Below are positions 11,982-21,025 of a stretch of 64,000 bases of DNA, in pieces. The stretch comes from Croceivirga sp. (GTDB taxonomy: Bacteria > Bacteroidota > Bacteroidia > Flavobacteriales > Flavobacteriaceae): assembly GCA_028284665.1 (NCBI GenBank), contig JANQRG010000029.1, positions 61,190 to 125,189 of the forward strand. Direction: 5' to 3'. How positions within the stretch are numbered: position 1 is the first letter of the stretch; every line of letters starts with the position of its first letter. The translations under genes and the position numbers were made by a program. Under the pieces are notes generated by a model that was not told where the DNA came from, did no database searches, and worked only from the letters and a program-made list of their open reading frames with translations.

Positions 11982-12705
11982 CGGCCCTAACTTTTTCAGT
12001 GACCTGACAGAGGCTAGGACCTTAGGCGTTAACCTCAATGTTTATCGTTCTTCCAGCATTGGTTCAGTAAATCATATTGACCATTTCTGAACCGTAAATG
12101 CATGCACTACGTCCATTGAACTTCAATCGCCAAAGATAGTATTATTTATTGCTTTCTGATCATAATAGAATCCCTGAATAGATTTCCCGATAGTTCACTA
12201 TGCTACTTTTTCGGAAAAGAGCTTTGCCTAATCAAGATCATACCTTGATACCGTTGAATTTTTGAAGTTATTCATATGTAAAACAATCCTTGTGTTATCA
12301 TGATTCTCTAAGTATACCCAAATGGGCACAAACTTTAGTAATGTAGTTAGTATTTAGTTAAGATGTTTGTTTCCCAGGCATGGTTCATTTTACGTGCAGT
12401 AACATACTATTTAGTAAAACATCTTAAACATGTCTTTTAGCACCAAAATCTATTTACTAGCCCTTTTCCTTTTTTAGGTAGAAGTTCTACTAAAATTATT
12501 AAGTGTATAATATAGGTGACAGTTTTACACTACGCGCTGATTATTTCACCTTTTCATTTTGAGATAAACGATGATTCTCGGAAGTTGATAAAAATGTAAA
12601 CACTCAAGATATTCTATTTAGCACGTGAAAATTGTTCATTCAACTATTTTATGATGTAGCAAAATGCCTTTTATCCATTTTAACATTGAGGCACGTAGTC
12701 TGGTA
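11982..12705. other. Long intergenic region, no gene recognised
   Basis: About 720 nt without a credible reading frame on either strand. It contains an 11-bp inverted repeat, TTAAGATGTTT at 12358-12368 and AAACATCTTAA at 12417-12427, with 48 nt between the arms. A TATCTTTG-like -7 box on the minus strand (12131-12138) points toward tRNA-Leu. It separates the carotenoid cluster from the catabolic island. I see no transposase or phage remnant in it. Confidence 0.5.
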
Positions 12706-14166
12706 TTACTTAAAACCATTCGGAAAGCTTGAAATTTCCAATCCCCAAACCAGGGGCAGTAGGAAATAAACTATTACTGTTGCAATGATAATGCTTATGA
12801 GATTCATCCATAGTCCCGCTTTTATCATTTTGGGTATGGTGAGCAGTCCGGACCCAAAAACCACCGCGTTAGGTGGTGTGGCCACTGGAAGCATAAACGC
12901 GCAAGAAGCTGCTATGGTAGTGGCTATCATCAAAAAATAAGGATGGACATCAATAGTAATTGCCAATGCGGCCAAAACCGGCATCAACATGGCTGCGGTT
13001 GCTACATTTGAAGTAATCTCGGTCAGAAAGTTGACTACTATGATAATGGCCAAAACCAAAAGTATAGCAGGGAAGACTTCGAAAAGGGTTAATTGGTTGC
13101 CAATCCATTCGGCAAGGCCAGACGTTTTGAACCCCTCCGCCAATGCTAGTCCACCACCAAAAAGAAGCAAGATGCCCCAAGGTATGGTCTCCGCAGCTTT
13201 CCAACCTATGATACCAGATTGTCTTCCTGTTTTAGCGGGAATGATAAACAGTGCCAGGGCCCCGGCAATGGCGATAAGGGTATCGTTAATACCAGGCAAT
13301 AGCTTTTTCAACAAGAAGGGACTACAAATCCATAGGGATGCCACGAATGCAAAAACAATCAGGGCCATAAGCTCTTCATATTTGATTTTTCCCAGAGCCT
13401 TCAATTGTGCTTTTATAGCGTTCTTGCCACCAGGAATACCTTCAACCTTTTCTTTAAAAACCACTCTGGTCAGGTACAGCCAACCCAGTAACAGCATGAC
13501 CATTGAGAAGGGTAGCCCTAAGAGCATCCATTGCGCGAAAGTAATGGACTCACCATAAAGGTCTTCTGCAATACCAACAAAAATTACATTTGTAGGAGTA
13601 CCGATGATGGTTGCAATGCCCCCAATGGAACATCCATAGGCGATGGACAACATTAATGAGATACCCATCTTTTTCCGTAATGCTTCCTCCGCTTTTATCT
13701 GTGAGATTACAGCCAGTCCTATAGGTAGCATCATTATAGCGGTAGCAGTATTGGAAATCCACATGCTCAAAAAAGCCGTGGCAATCATAAAACCAAGTAT
13801 GACCTTGTTCCAATTACTACCAATAGCATTTATAATATTGAGGGCGATACGTTTATGCAGATTGGTTTTTTCAATGGCCACAGCAATGATAAAACCTCCG
13901 AGAAACAGAAAAATCATTTGATTGGCAAAAGCACTGGCAGTATCTTTCACCGACATCACTCCGGTCAGCGGAAAAAGCACAAAAGGCAAAAGGGCTGTTG
14001 CTGAAATAGGAATGGCTTCGGTTATCCACCAAATTGATATCCATGCAGCAGCAGCTAAAGTGGCCTTACCTTCGTTCGACAAGCCATCCACATTAAAAAG
14101 AAAAAGGATAATGAAAAATGATAAAGGGCCAAGTATAAACCCTATTCTTTTTCCGTTAAATGTCAT
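12706..14166 (-). CDS. SLC13/DASS-family sodium:dicarboxylate symporter
   Basis: 486 residues with about 11-12 hydrophobic segments. The two substrate/Na+ motifs of the DASS family are visible: SNTATAIMMLPI in the first half and TSNVATAAMLMPV in the second. WWITEAIPI near the N-terminus and a C-terminal PPNAVVFGSG block also fit. Family members take up C4-dicarboxylates, citrate or sulfate with sodium. It lies at the downstream end of the minus-strand run that includes DhaK/DhaL, the aldolase and two enolase-superfamily enzymes, about 100 nt after dhaK. I infer it imports an anionic sugar-acid intermediate, but the substrate is not shown by sequence. Confidence 0.9.
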   Translation of the reverse strand: MTFNGKRIGFILGPLSFFIILFLFNVDGLSNEGKATLAAAAWISIWWITEAIPISATALLPFVLFPLTGVMSVKDTASAFANQMIFLFLGGFIIAVAIEKTNLHKRIALNIINAIGSNWNKVILGFMIATAFLSMWISNTATAIMMLPIGLAVISQIKAEEALRKKMGISLMLSIAYGCSIGGIATIIGTPTNVIFVGIAEDLYGESITFAQWMLLGLPFSMVMLLLGWLYLTRVVFKEKVEGIPGGKNAIKAQLKALGKIKYEELMALIVFAFVASLWICSPFLLKKLLPGINDTLIAIAGALALFIIPAKTGRQSGIIGWKAAETIPWGILLLFGGGLALAEGFKTSGLAEWIGNQLTLFEVFPAILLVLAIIIVVNFLTEITSNVATAAMLMPVLAALAITIDVHPYFLMIATTIAASCAFMLPVATPPNAVVFGSGLLTIPKMIKAGLWMNLISIIIATVIVYFLLPLVWGLEISSFPNGFK

Positions 14167-14266
14167 ATTATGATTTTTACTGGTATCGGTAGCGTATGAT
14201 TCTAAAAAAACTGCCCGGTTAAGGGCAGAATTTCAACAAACCAACTCAAACTAATATTCGTTGTCA

Positions 14267-15262
14267 CTAAAAAACTCTGATAGGTACTTCGGCAGGGGCA
14301 TTCAATAGAGCTTCAAGCTCATTATCTAGTTTTAACAGTGTCAATGAGGCACCTGCCATTTCGAGCGAGGTGCAATACTCATTTACGTAATTTTTAACAA
14401 TGGTTAAGCCCCTTGCTTTGGCCATCTCGGCCGCTTTTCTGTAGAGAATGTACAACTCACTTATAGGAGTGCCCCCGAGACCGTTGACCATCAGCGCTAC
14501 GCGGTCTCCGGATTGAAAAGGAAGGTCATCCGCCACTGCGTTGAAAAGCTCTTCGACAATTTCATCGGCAGTTTTCATTTTATCCCGTCTTCTCCCAGGT
14601 TCGCCGTGTATACCTACACCCATTTCCATCTCACCATCACTTATTTGGAAAATAGGACTACCCTTTGCAGGTGGAGTACACGAAGTGAGTGCCACTCCCA
14701 TGGTACGTACCATATTGTTTACTTTTTGGCCGAGTTCGACAAGGGTATCCAGGGCGGCACCTTTCTCAGACGCAGCTCCTACCGCCTTGATCACAAAAAA
14801 ATTTCCGGCAACCCCTCTTCTTCCTATGGTATGTGTACTGTCTTTCACGGATACATCATCGTCCACCAGGATACCCTTTACGTTAATGCCTTCGGCCAGG
14901 GCCATTTCCTCGGCCATTTGCCATGCCATCTTGTCTCCTTGATAATTGTTCACAATGTACAGTACCCCTTTAGGACCATTCATGCGTTTAATGCATTCAT
15001 AACAAAAATCTACCGGCGGGGCCGCAAATACGTTTCCTGGACAAGCGGCGTCCAGCATGCCCTTGCCCACCGCCATAATATGGGCGGGCTCATGGCCGCT
15101 ACCGGACCCCTGAATAACAGCAACCTTGTCATTGGAGGGCATATCGCTTCTGTGGATCATATTGTATTCGGGTACGTATTTTAAAGTATCTGGATTGGCC
15201 ATCACCAGGCCTTCGCACATTTCTGGAACAAAATTGTTCGGATCGTTAAAGAACTTATTCAT
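14267..15262 (-). CDS. dhaK: Dihydroxyacetone kinase-type substrate-binding subunit (DhaK)
   Basis: 331 residues, a stand-alone DhaK domain. The catalytic residues of the family are present: H219 in GVGIHGEPG (forms the hemiaminal with the substrate carbonyl), D110 in YQGDKM and H57 in GSGSGHEPAH. The protein binds a short keto sugar covalently and works with a DhaL nucleotide subunit, here encoded 19 nt upstream. There is no DhaM or other PTS component nearby, so the phosphate source is probably ATP. Substrate could be dihydroxyacetone or a C4-C5 ketose. The neighbouring aldolase, HAD and enolase-type genes favour a sugar-acid breakdown product. Confidence 0.9.
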   Translation of the reverse strand: MNKFFNDPNNFVPEMCEGLVMANPDTLKYVPEYNMIHRSDMPSNDKVAVIQGSGSGHEPAHIMAVGKGMLDAACPGNVFAAPPVDFCYECIKRMNGPKGVLYIVNNYQGDKMAWQMAEEMALAEGINVKGILVDDDVSVKDSTHTIGRRGVAGNFFVIKAVGAASEKGAALDTLVELGQKVNNMVRTMGVALTSCTPPAKGSPIFQISDGEMEMGVGIHGEPGRRRDKMKTADEIVEELFNAVADDLPFQSGDRVALMVNGLGGTPISELYILYRKAAEMAKARGLTIVKNYVNEYCTSLEMAGASLTLLKLDNELEALLNAPAEVPIRVF

Positions 15263-15281
15263 ATTTCTAGTTTTGATTCCG

Positions 15282-15926
15282 TTATTGGGTGAATGCCTTG
15301 TTCATATTGTTCATAATGGTCGCTACGGCAACGATACCGGGATCCACGGTACCGATGGAACGTTCGCCGGTGAAACATTGACGACCTCTTTTGGCCTGAA
15401 GGTTTTTGGTATCCTCTATGGATTGCGTAGCGGCTTCCGAAGCGGTTTTCAAGGCTCTTTTCCAACAATCGGGAGCATCGGATTTAACCTCTGCCAATGC
15501 ATTTCTTGTGGGGATCAGGGCATCGATTAGGGTTTTGTCCCCGGGTTGTGCCCCCCCTCGTTGCATAATACCTTCAATGGCGCTGTCGAAAATGTTCACG
15601 ATATCGGTTAGATTTAGATCATCTTTCTCACGACTATAAATCGCGGCGCGCATAAAGGCGGTTCCCCAAATGGGTCCCGAGCTACCACCTACATGGCTAG
15701 TGGTCAACATGGCCACTTTCATTAGAAAGGCATTGATGTTGGTTCGGGGAAGGGTGTCCCATTGTTCTCGGATTACCTGAAATCCCGTGGCAAGACTGTT
15801 CCCAAAGTCTCCATCCCCGGCGAGTCCGTCCAGTTCGGAAAAGTAATCTTCATTCTCGAAAGCAGTATCCATGATTACCTGTACCGCCCTTTCAACTTCC
15901 ACCAGAGTTATGTTCTTATTTGCCAT
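15282..15926 (-). CDS. dhaL: Dihydroxyacetone kinase-type nucleotide-binding subunit (DhaL)
   Basis: 214 residues, a DhaL domain. The three Mg-binding aspartates are D33, D38 and D40 in ELDGLAGDGDFGNS. The helix-capping glycine loop HVGGSSGPIWG and GAQPGDKTLIDAL also match. In PTS-type systems DhaL carries ADP as a fixed cofactor recharged by DhaM. In ATP-type kinases DhaK and DhaL domains are fused. Here the domains are on two genes yet no DhaM is visible, an unusual intermediate layout. It lies between dhaK and a HAD phosphatase gene (1 nt gap). Confidence 0.9.
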   Translation of the reverse strand: MANKNITLVEVERAVQVIMDTAFENEDYFSELDGLAGDGDFGNSLATGFQVIREQWDTLPRTNINAFLMKVAMLTTSHVGGSSGPIWGTAFMRAAIYSREKDDLNLTDIVNIFDSAIEGIMQRGGAQPGDKTLIDALIPTRNALAEVKSDAPDCWKRALKTASEAATQSIEDTKNLQAKRGRQCFTGERSIGTVDPGIVAVATIMNNMNKAFTQ

Positions 15927-15927
15927 G

Positions 15928-16635
15928 TTATGCTATTAAATTCTTTAAATCTTTTAAGGTTAACGGGTCGCCATTGTTTTCCATATCGGGTACGATTTTA
16001 TCAGCTTCCTTAAGGTCTTCGTGGACCGTGTAGGTGCTGAGAGTCACCAGACAATGCATACCTGCAGCCTTCGCAGCCAGCAATCCATTTCTACTGTCCT
16101 CAATTACCAAACATTGCTTAGGGTCCAGGCCTAAAGTGGTTTTCGCCAAGTTGTAAATCTCAGGGTCGGGTTTTTTCTTTTTTGCCATATCCCCGGCGAA
16201 AATCCCTTTCATTCTTTTCTTTCGATCCATACCCACCAGGGTCTCTGCGATGGCCGTTACGGCCTTGACATTGGATGTAGAGCATATCATAACTTGGATA
16301 GCTTCGCCCAAGGCCTCATCTATGATTCTTTTGATTCCTGGTCGAACCGGTAGCTTCCCGGTTTTGATGAGATCCATAAAGATTTCGGTCTTATCCAAAT
16401 GAAGTGCCTTTATGAAAGCTTCTTGGTCGTTGACCTCTTCGGGATATCCATTTTGGTCGAAATAGTGTTTCATACGCTCCTTTCCACCGCCTACCTTCAG
16501 GAGTTCTGCGTATTGTTCCACATCCCATTCCACATCCAATCCATGTTTTTGGAATGCTTCATTAAACGCTACGCGATGCCCGTCTCTCTCAGTATCCACA
16601 AGTACACCGTCACAATCAAAAATCAATGCTTGCAT
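15928..16635 (-). CDS. HAD-superfamily phosphatase, CbbY/beta-phosphoglucomutase-like
   Basis: 235 residues. Motif I is D8-C-D10-G-V-L-V-D, motif II is STSNVKAV, motif III includes KKKKPDPEIY, and motif IV is VIEDSRNGLLAAKAAG. The cap is helical (type C1), as in CbbY, phosphoglycolate phosphatase and beta-phosphoglucomutase. It likely hydrolyses a sugar phosphate in the same pathway as the flanking DhaL and aldolase genes. Spacing is 1 nt to dhaL and 17 nt to the aldolase. The substrate is not predictable from the visible motifs. Confidence 0.88.
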   Translation of the reverse strand: MQALIFDCDGVLVDTERDGHRVAFNEAFQKHGLDVEWDVEQYAELLKVGGGKERMKHYFDQNGYPEEVNDQEAFIKALHLDKTEIFMDLIKTGKLPVRPGIKRIIDEALGEAIQVMICSTSNVKAVTAIAETLVGMDRKKRMKGIFAGDMAKKKKPDPEIYNLAKTTLGLDPKQCLVIEDSRNGLLAAKAAGMHCLVTLSTYTVHEDLKEADKIVPDMENNGDPLTLKDLKNLIA

Positions 16636-16652
16636 AGGTTTTAATAGTTTCC

Positions 16653-17531
16653 TTAGTTAATTTCCTTCAACATTTGGGCTCCTTTACCCTGCCCGCCGAA
16701 CTCGGTTATTTTGTCCTTGAAAAGGGTTTTTAGGGATTCAAACTGTTTTTTGAGATAGCTCAGAGGTTCATAATCGTTTGGATTTTCCTTTTTATGATCG
16801 ACGAAGCTATCGATGAAAACGTGTTTTAGATTGGTGGAAATATTCACTTTGGCACACCCCAAGGCGATACATCTGGCGATAGTTTCCTCATCCAATCCGG
16901 TCCCACCATGCAAAGCCATCGGAGTACCCGTTCTCTGATTGATTTCCTCTATTAGATCAAACTGTACATCCGGATCCCCGTGATAATACCCATGAGCCGT
17001 ACCAATGGCCGCGGCGAACACCCCCAAGTCAATTTCCTTACAAAAACGTTCCGCCTCGTCCGGGTTAGCGAGATGAGCGTCTTCTTGGGCAACTACAATA
17101 TCCTCTTCGACCCCTCCGATTTCACCAATTTCCGCTTCGACCCCAACCCCTTTTGGATTTGCCCAGGACACCACTTTTTTGGTGATTTGTAGGTTTTCTT
17201 CAAAAGGTTTGTCCGATGCATCAATCATGACACTGGTCCATCCGATATCGATACATTTTTTTATCATATCCAAATCTTTTCCGTGATCCAAATGCAGTGC
17301 TACGGGAACATTGACCATTTTAGCCAAGGGCTCAAACCATGAAAAAAGGGTTTCGTGACCATAGTAGCGAATGGTTTTGGCAGAGGTTTGGATAATTACC
17401 GGAGCATCGCATTCCTGGGCGGCGATGACCATGGCCTTCATGGAGGCATAGTCGACCGGATTGAATGCTGCAACGGCGTATTTATCTCGCTGTGCTATTT
17501 TCAGCATTGGTTTAATGCTTACAAGGGCCAT
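16653..17531 (-). CDS. Class II (zinc) ketose-bisphosphate aldolase family protein
   Basis: 292 residues. The zinc ligands are H83 (in ALHLDHG, with catalytic D82), H180 (in IGTAHGYYHG) and H208 (in ALHGGTG). The glycine-rich phosphate loop and NISTN motif are in place. The family contains fructose- and tagatose-bisphosphate aldolases and many aldolases of unusual sugar catabolism. Placement with DhaK/DhaL suggests it splits a ketose phosphate made by that kinase, giving dihydroxyacetone phosphate or glycolaldehyde-type fragments. Length is nearer to tagatose-bisphosphate than to long FbaA proteins. A central glycolytic role is unlikely given the context. Confidence 0.9.
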   Translation of the reverse strand: MALVSIKPMLKIAQRDKYAVAAFNPVDYASMKAMVIAAQECDAPVIIQTSAKTIRYYGHETLFSWFEPLAKMVNVPVALHLDHGKDLDMIKKCIDIGWTSVMIDASDKPFEENLQITKKVVSWANPKGVGVEAEIGEIGGVEEDIVVAQEDAHLANPDEAERFCKEIDLGVFAAAIGTAHGYYHGDPDVQFDLIEEINQRTGTPMALHGGTGLDEETIARCIALGCAKVNISTNLKHVFIDSFVDHKKENPNDYEPLSYLKKQFESLKTLFKDKITEFGGQGKGAQMLKEIN

Positions 17532-17620
17532 GTTGAGAATTTTTATAGTTCAATGCTACTACGTACGAACAGGTTTCAATACGTAAGCAGGTTAAAGATT
17601 TTTCCACGTTTATTCGGGGT

Positions 17621-18487
17621 CTAATCGCTCTTTCTCGCTAGTTCAATGGCATCCGAGGTGATTCCGACTTGGAAATCGAACAAGGCACGTCCTATTTTTT
17701 CAATAGCTGTAGTATCGCTAAGGTCGATACCGTTCACGGTAAAGAGGTTGTTTTCCAAACGTTGCTTTTTCCGGACGTGATTTGGATTGTCCAGTAAGAG
17801 TAGCGCGGTATCCCTAAAGATATCATGGATACCTTCCGAGACCTCAAAAATGCCGTAGCGTTCTTGAAATCCAATCCACCTTTCATAGCCGAAATATTCG
17901 GGAACATACCGTACTACAGGTTTGCCTTGCCAGTCCTGATTTAATTCTTCCGAAACCGTTTTGAGCCCTTTCTGGTTGCCCCCGCTATCCCCTAAAAGGA
18001 TGATTTCGGTGAAGCCATGGTGTTTAAGACTAATGGCAATGTCCCTAACAAGATGTTCAAAGGTTTGTTGCGAAACACCTAGGGTGCCGGGATAAGGCAA
18101 CAAACCACTTGGACCTTTCAAATCCCCTTGGGGAACATAGGGAACAATAGTAGCTACAAGGGTGTTTCCCAGTTGTGCAGCAATGCCCTTTGCTAGGTTT
18201 TCCATAATGATGTTATGCTTGTCCGTAACCATGTAAGGACCGTTCATTTCCAACCCTCCAGTACCTATGATTACGGTAGTATATCCCTGTTTTATAAGGT
18301 CTCTGATTTCCATCCAGGTCATGTTTTTGAGCAATAGCTCTTTTTGAAGTGGGATGGGTCTAGGTTTGTCCATAGGGGGAGCGGTACGGGAAGGGTCTTT
18401 TAGGACATGGATTCCCTTGAACTCTTTTTGCGCAAATGAGGCGTAGCCTGTAGACAAGCAAAGTGCCAAAATCAGTAATAGCTTCAT
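17621..18487 (-). CDS. Creatininase-family protein, exported, with altered metal ligands
   Basis: I choose ATG at 18487, which gives 288 residues beginning MKLLLILALCLSTGYASFAQ, a clear signal peptide. An in-frame ATG at 18556 would bury it and overlap the upstream gene. The fold is recognisable by the order GTGGLEMNGPYMVTDKHN, LLGDSGGNQKG and EGIHDIFRDTA. In typical creatininases these read GSxEQHGPHLPxxTD, xGHGGN and DxHAGxxETS. Two histidine ligands are therefore replaced (Asn and Ser), so metal binding and reaction may differ. It follows the enolase-type gene by 1 nt, tying it to the sugar-acid pathway. Confidence 0.8.
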   Translation of the reverse strand: MKLLLILALCLSTGYASFAQKEFKGIHVLKDPSRTAPPMDKPRPIPLQKELLLKNMTWMEIRDLIKQGYTTVIIGTGGLEMNGPYMVTDKHNIIMENLAKGIAAQLGNTLVATIVPYVPQGDLKGPSGLLPYPGTLGVSQQTFEHLVRDIAISLKHHGFTEIILLGDSGGNQKGLKTVSEELNQDWQGKPVVRYVPEYFGYERWIGFQERYGIFEVSEGIHDIFRDTALLLLDNPNHVRKKQRLENNLFTVNGIDLSDTTAIEKIGRALFDFQVGITSDAIELARKSD

Positions 18488-18488
18488 T

Positions 18489-19688
18489 TTATTCGAATTT
18501 TTGGGCATCACGGACGATTCTTTCTTCATCGGGAACCAAACCGAAGCCCGGCTCATCTGATAGTTTTATCTGCCCTTCCTTTAACTCCAAATTGTTCTTG
18601 AAATAGTTCTGCAGGCCCCATTCCTTTCGTTCTCCACCAAATTCCTGGAATTCGGCAGCATTGTGAATGCTGGAAATGATGTGGTACGCCGCGGCAGTGG
18701 CCAGAGTGGGTCGTACGTTATGGCACATTACCGGAATATCGAAGGAAGAGGCCAAAGCCGCTATTTTCCTTCCTTCCGTTACACCACCCGATTTGAAGAA
18801 ATCCGGATTGATGATATCCACTTTTCCAATGGTAATTAAATCACGAAACATCCAACGGGTATATTCATGTTCGCCAGCCGTGACCGGAACTTGGAGTTCC
18901 GAGGCAACTTGGGACAAGGCCGCGTAATTATGTTCAGCTATGGGTTCCTCGATGCCGGCAATGTTATATTTTTCATAGAGTTCCTGTCCTATTTGTACCG
19001 CACGATAAGGTGAATAGCCGTTATTGGCATCAAAAAATAATGGGATATCATAACCAATGGCATCGCGAATCATTTTGACGGTCTCTAAGCTGGGATCTGG
19101 CCGTGGATTGATATTCAATTGGCGAATCTGCATACGAATTTTTATGGCTTTATATCCCTTTTTTACAAAATCCAAGGCTTTTTCTGCACAAGCTTTGGGT
19201 GTCATAGGATGCTTGGTTCCTCTGCCAAAACTTCCGTACACCTTTATGGTTTGATGGTAAGGCCCCCCGAGAAGTTGATAGACCGGTTGGTTCAAGAGTT
19301 TTCCCTTTAAATCCCAAAGGGCGTAGTCTATCCCGGCCATGGCGCCGAGCATGATACCGTTGGGACCGCTATCTATAGCTTTGAAGAACAGTTGATTCCA
19401 TATCGGTTCCGTATCAAACGGTCTTTTACCCTTTAAACGTGGGGCCATTTCATTAATGATCAGTTCTATTGTGGTTTTTGGGAACTTATTACTGGCTTCC
19501 CCCCAACCCACAGCGCCATTGTTCGATTCTATCCTTACAAAAAGGGCCTTTGGGAGCAAGTAAGCCTGGACTGATTTTATCTTGGTTTGTGATAAGGTCT
19601 GATTCGCCAGGCCATGATTGTTCTTAGGGAACCATGTTACCAAAAACTGTTCTCGGGTCATCGTAAGGGTTTCTTTTGATTTCATCAT
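18489..19688 (-). CDS. Enolase-superfamily enzyme, mandelate racemase subgroup (cytoplasmic copy)
   Basis: 399 residues with no signal peptide. Metal ligands are D220 (FFDANNGY), E247 (IEEP) and E273 (AGEHEYTRW). The catalytic pairs are K183-I-R185 on one face and the D296/H323 dyad on the other. This is the MR-type layout that abstracts the alpha-proton of a carboxylate, usually to dehydrate or racemise a sugar acid. K-x-R instead of K-x-K is seen in part of the subgroup. It is a close tandem paralogue of the next gene (shared IRMQIRQLNI, DANNGY and AGEHEYTRW blocks). The specific substrate is unknown. Confidence 0.88.
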   Translation of the reverse strand: MMKSKETLTMTREQFLVTWFPKNNHGLANQTLSQTKIKSVQAYLLPKALFVRIESNNGAVGWGEASNKFPKTTIELIINEMAPRLKGKRPFDTEPIWNQLFFKAIDSGPNGIMLGAMAGIDYALWDLKGKLLNQPVYQLLGGPYHQTIKVYGSFGRGTKHPMTPKACAEKALDFVKKGYKAIKIRMQIRQLNINPRPDPSLETVKMIRDAIGYDIPLFFDANNGYSPYRAVQIGQELYEKYNIAGIEEPIAEHNYAALSQVASELQVPVTAGEHEYTRWMFRDLITIGKVDIINPDFFKSGGVTEGRKIAALASSFDIPVMCHNVRPTLATAAAYHIISSIHNAAEFQEFGGERKEWGLQNYFKNNLELKEGQIKLSDEPGFGLVPDEERIVRDAQKFE

Positions 19689-19691
19689 GGA

Positions 19692-20939
19692 TTAGTTCAA
19701 AGCATCTTTAAGGAGTATTTCTTCATCCATCTCTAGACCCCAACCGGGTCCTGTTGGTACGCTCAGGTATCCGTTCTGGAACTCCAAATCGTTTTTGAAA
19801 TATTTTTGGAGCCCCATCCAAGGTCTTGGTCCAACATACTCCTGGTACTCCATCGCATTGGGCTGGCTTGCGGCGAATTGTAGACCGGCCGAAGTACCGA
19901 TCATGGGATAAGCACTGTGGATCATAAAACGTTTGTCAAAGGCCGAGGCCATCTGGGCTATTTTCAAGCATTCGCTCATACCGCCGCTTTTGAGTAAATC
20001 AGGATTTATAATATCCACATTACCGATTTGTATCAAATCCCTGAACTGCCAACGGGTATATTCATGTTCACCAGCGGTTGTTGAGAAATCCAGAGCCGTA
20101 GAAACTTCGTTTAACGCATGATAGTTGTTCATGGTAACCGGTTCTTCAATGGTGGCAATGTTGTAAAGCTCCCTAAGTTTTTTCCCTACCTCTATGGCCC
20201 TATGTGGTGTATAGCCATTGTTGGCATCGAAAAAAATGGTCATGTCATCGCCTACAGCCGCCCTCACTTCTTTTACCGTATCGAAGCTAGGGTCCGGATT
20301 GGGATCTATATTCAATTGCCTAATCTGCATCCTTACTTTGATGGCCGTATACCCCAATTCTGCGAAGCCTGTAGCGATTTTGGCCATTTCAATGGGTGTT
20401 TTTTTCTTTCTGCCCTCATACTTTTTCTTTTCATGGGAGTACACGTTGGCTCCAAAACTGCCATAACATTTGACCTTGTCCCTAAAACGCCCTCCTATGA
20501 TATCGGAGACAGGTACGCCCATGGCTTTTCCTTTTATATCCCAAAGAGCATTATCTATGCCTGCCAACGCACCTGTAACCAGTCCGTAACTACCTTCATC
20601 ATAAGACTTGAAATACATGTAGTTCCAGATGGCGTCAATGGCCATGGGGTTCTTGCCAATAAGGTGTTTTACAACTACTTCTTCCAGAAATATCTTCCCC
20701 AAAGGCCGAAAATCCTTGTCCGATTCTCCCCAACCCGTTATTCCAGCATTAGTTTCCACTTTTACATAAGAAGCATACGGAACAACTATGGGTGTGATTT
20801 TGGTAATTTTTAATCCAAAACTGTCCGCAATGGTAGCTTGGTTGTCCAATGTCTTCAAAGCTGCGGCCATCTTTTCTGGCCCCAAAAGTGCAAAGGCACT
20901 AGCCAAGGAAGTACTCCCTAAAAACTTTCGTCGGTTCAT
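19692..20939 (-). CDS. Enolase-superfamily enzyme, mandelate racemase subgroup, Tat-exported
   Basis: 415 residues. The N-terminus MNRRKFLGSTSLASAFALLG is a twin-arginine signal, so the folded enzyme should be sent to the periplasm. Metal ligands are D238, E265 and E291. Acid/base residues are K201-V-R203 and the D314/H341 dyad. It pairs with the cytoplasmic paralogue 3 nt downstream, so the same chemistry may run on both sides of the membrane. It begins a co-directed run of eight genes down to the SLC13 carrier. Family assignment is sure; reaction (dehydratase, cycloisomerase or racemase) is not. Confidence 0.88.
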   Translation of the reverse strand: MNRRKFLGSTSLASAFALLGPEKMAAALKTLDNQATIADSFGLKITKITPIVVPYASYVKVETNAGITGWGESDKDFRPLGKIFLEEVVVKHLIGKNPMAIDAIWNYMYFKSYDEGSYGLVTGALAGIDNALWDIKGKAMGVPVSDIIGGRFRDKVKCYGSFGANVYSHEKKKYEGRKKKTPIEMAKIATGFAELGYTAIKVRMQIRQLNIDPNPDPSFDTVKEVRAAVGDDMTIFFDANNGYTPHRAIEVGKKLRELYNIATIEEPVTMNNYHALNEVSTALDFSTTAGEHEYTRWQFRDLIQIGNVDIINPDLLKSGGMSECLKIAQMASAFDKRFMIHSAYPMIGTSAGLQFAASQPNAMEYQEYVGPRPWMGLQKYFKNDLEFQNGYLSVPTGPGWGLEMDEEILLKDALN

Positions 20940-21025
20940 AAAAGCTTTTTATTAGTTATTCGTCGTCAAAAAAGAACAGCCCCACTTTAATGAGCGAGGC
21001 TGTATTTTCAATGTTTTTAGTAGGG

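Noticed and set aside
14513..15184. 223-codon plus-strand ORF opposite dhaK
   Set aside because: It is the antisense shadow of dhaK, whose catalytic motifs are intact; the translation has no protein-like features.
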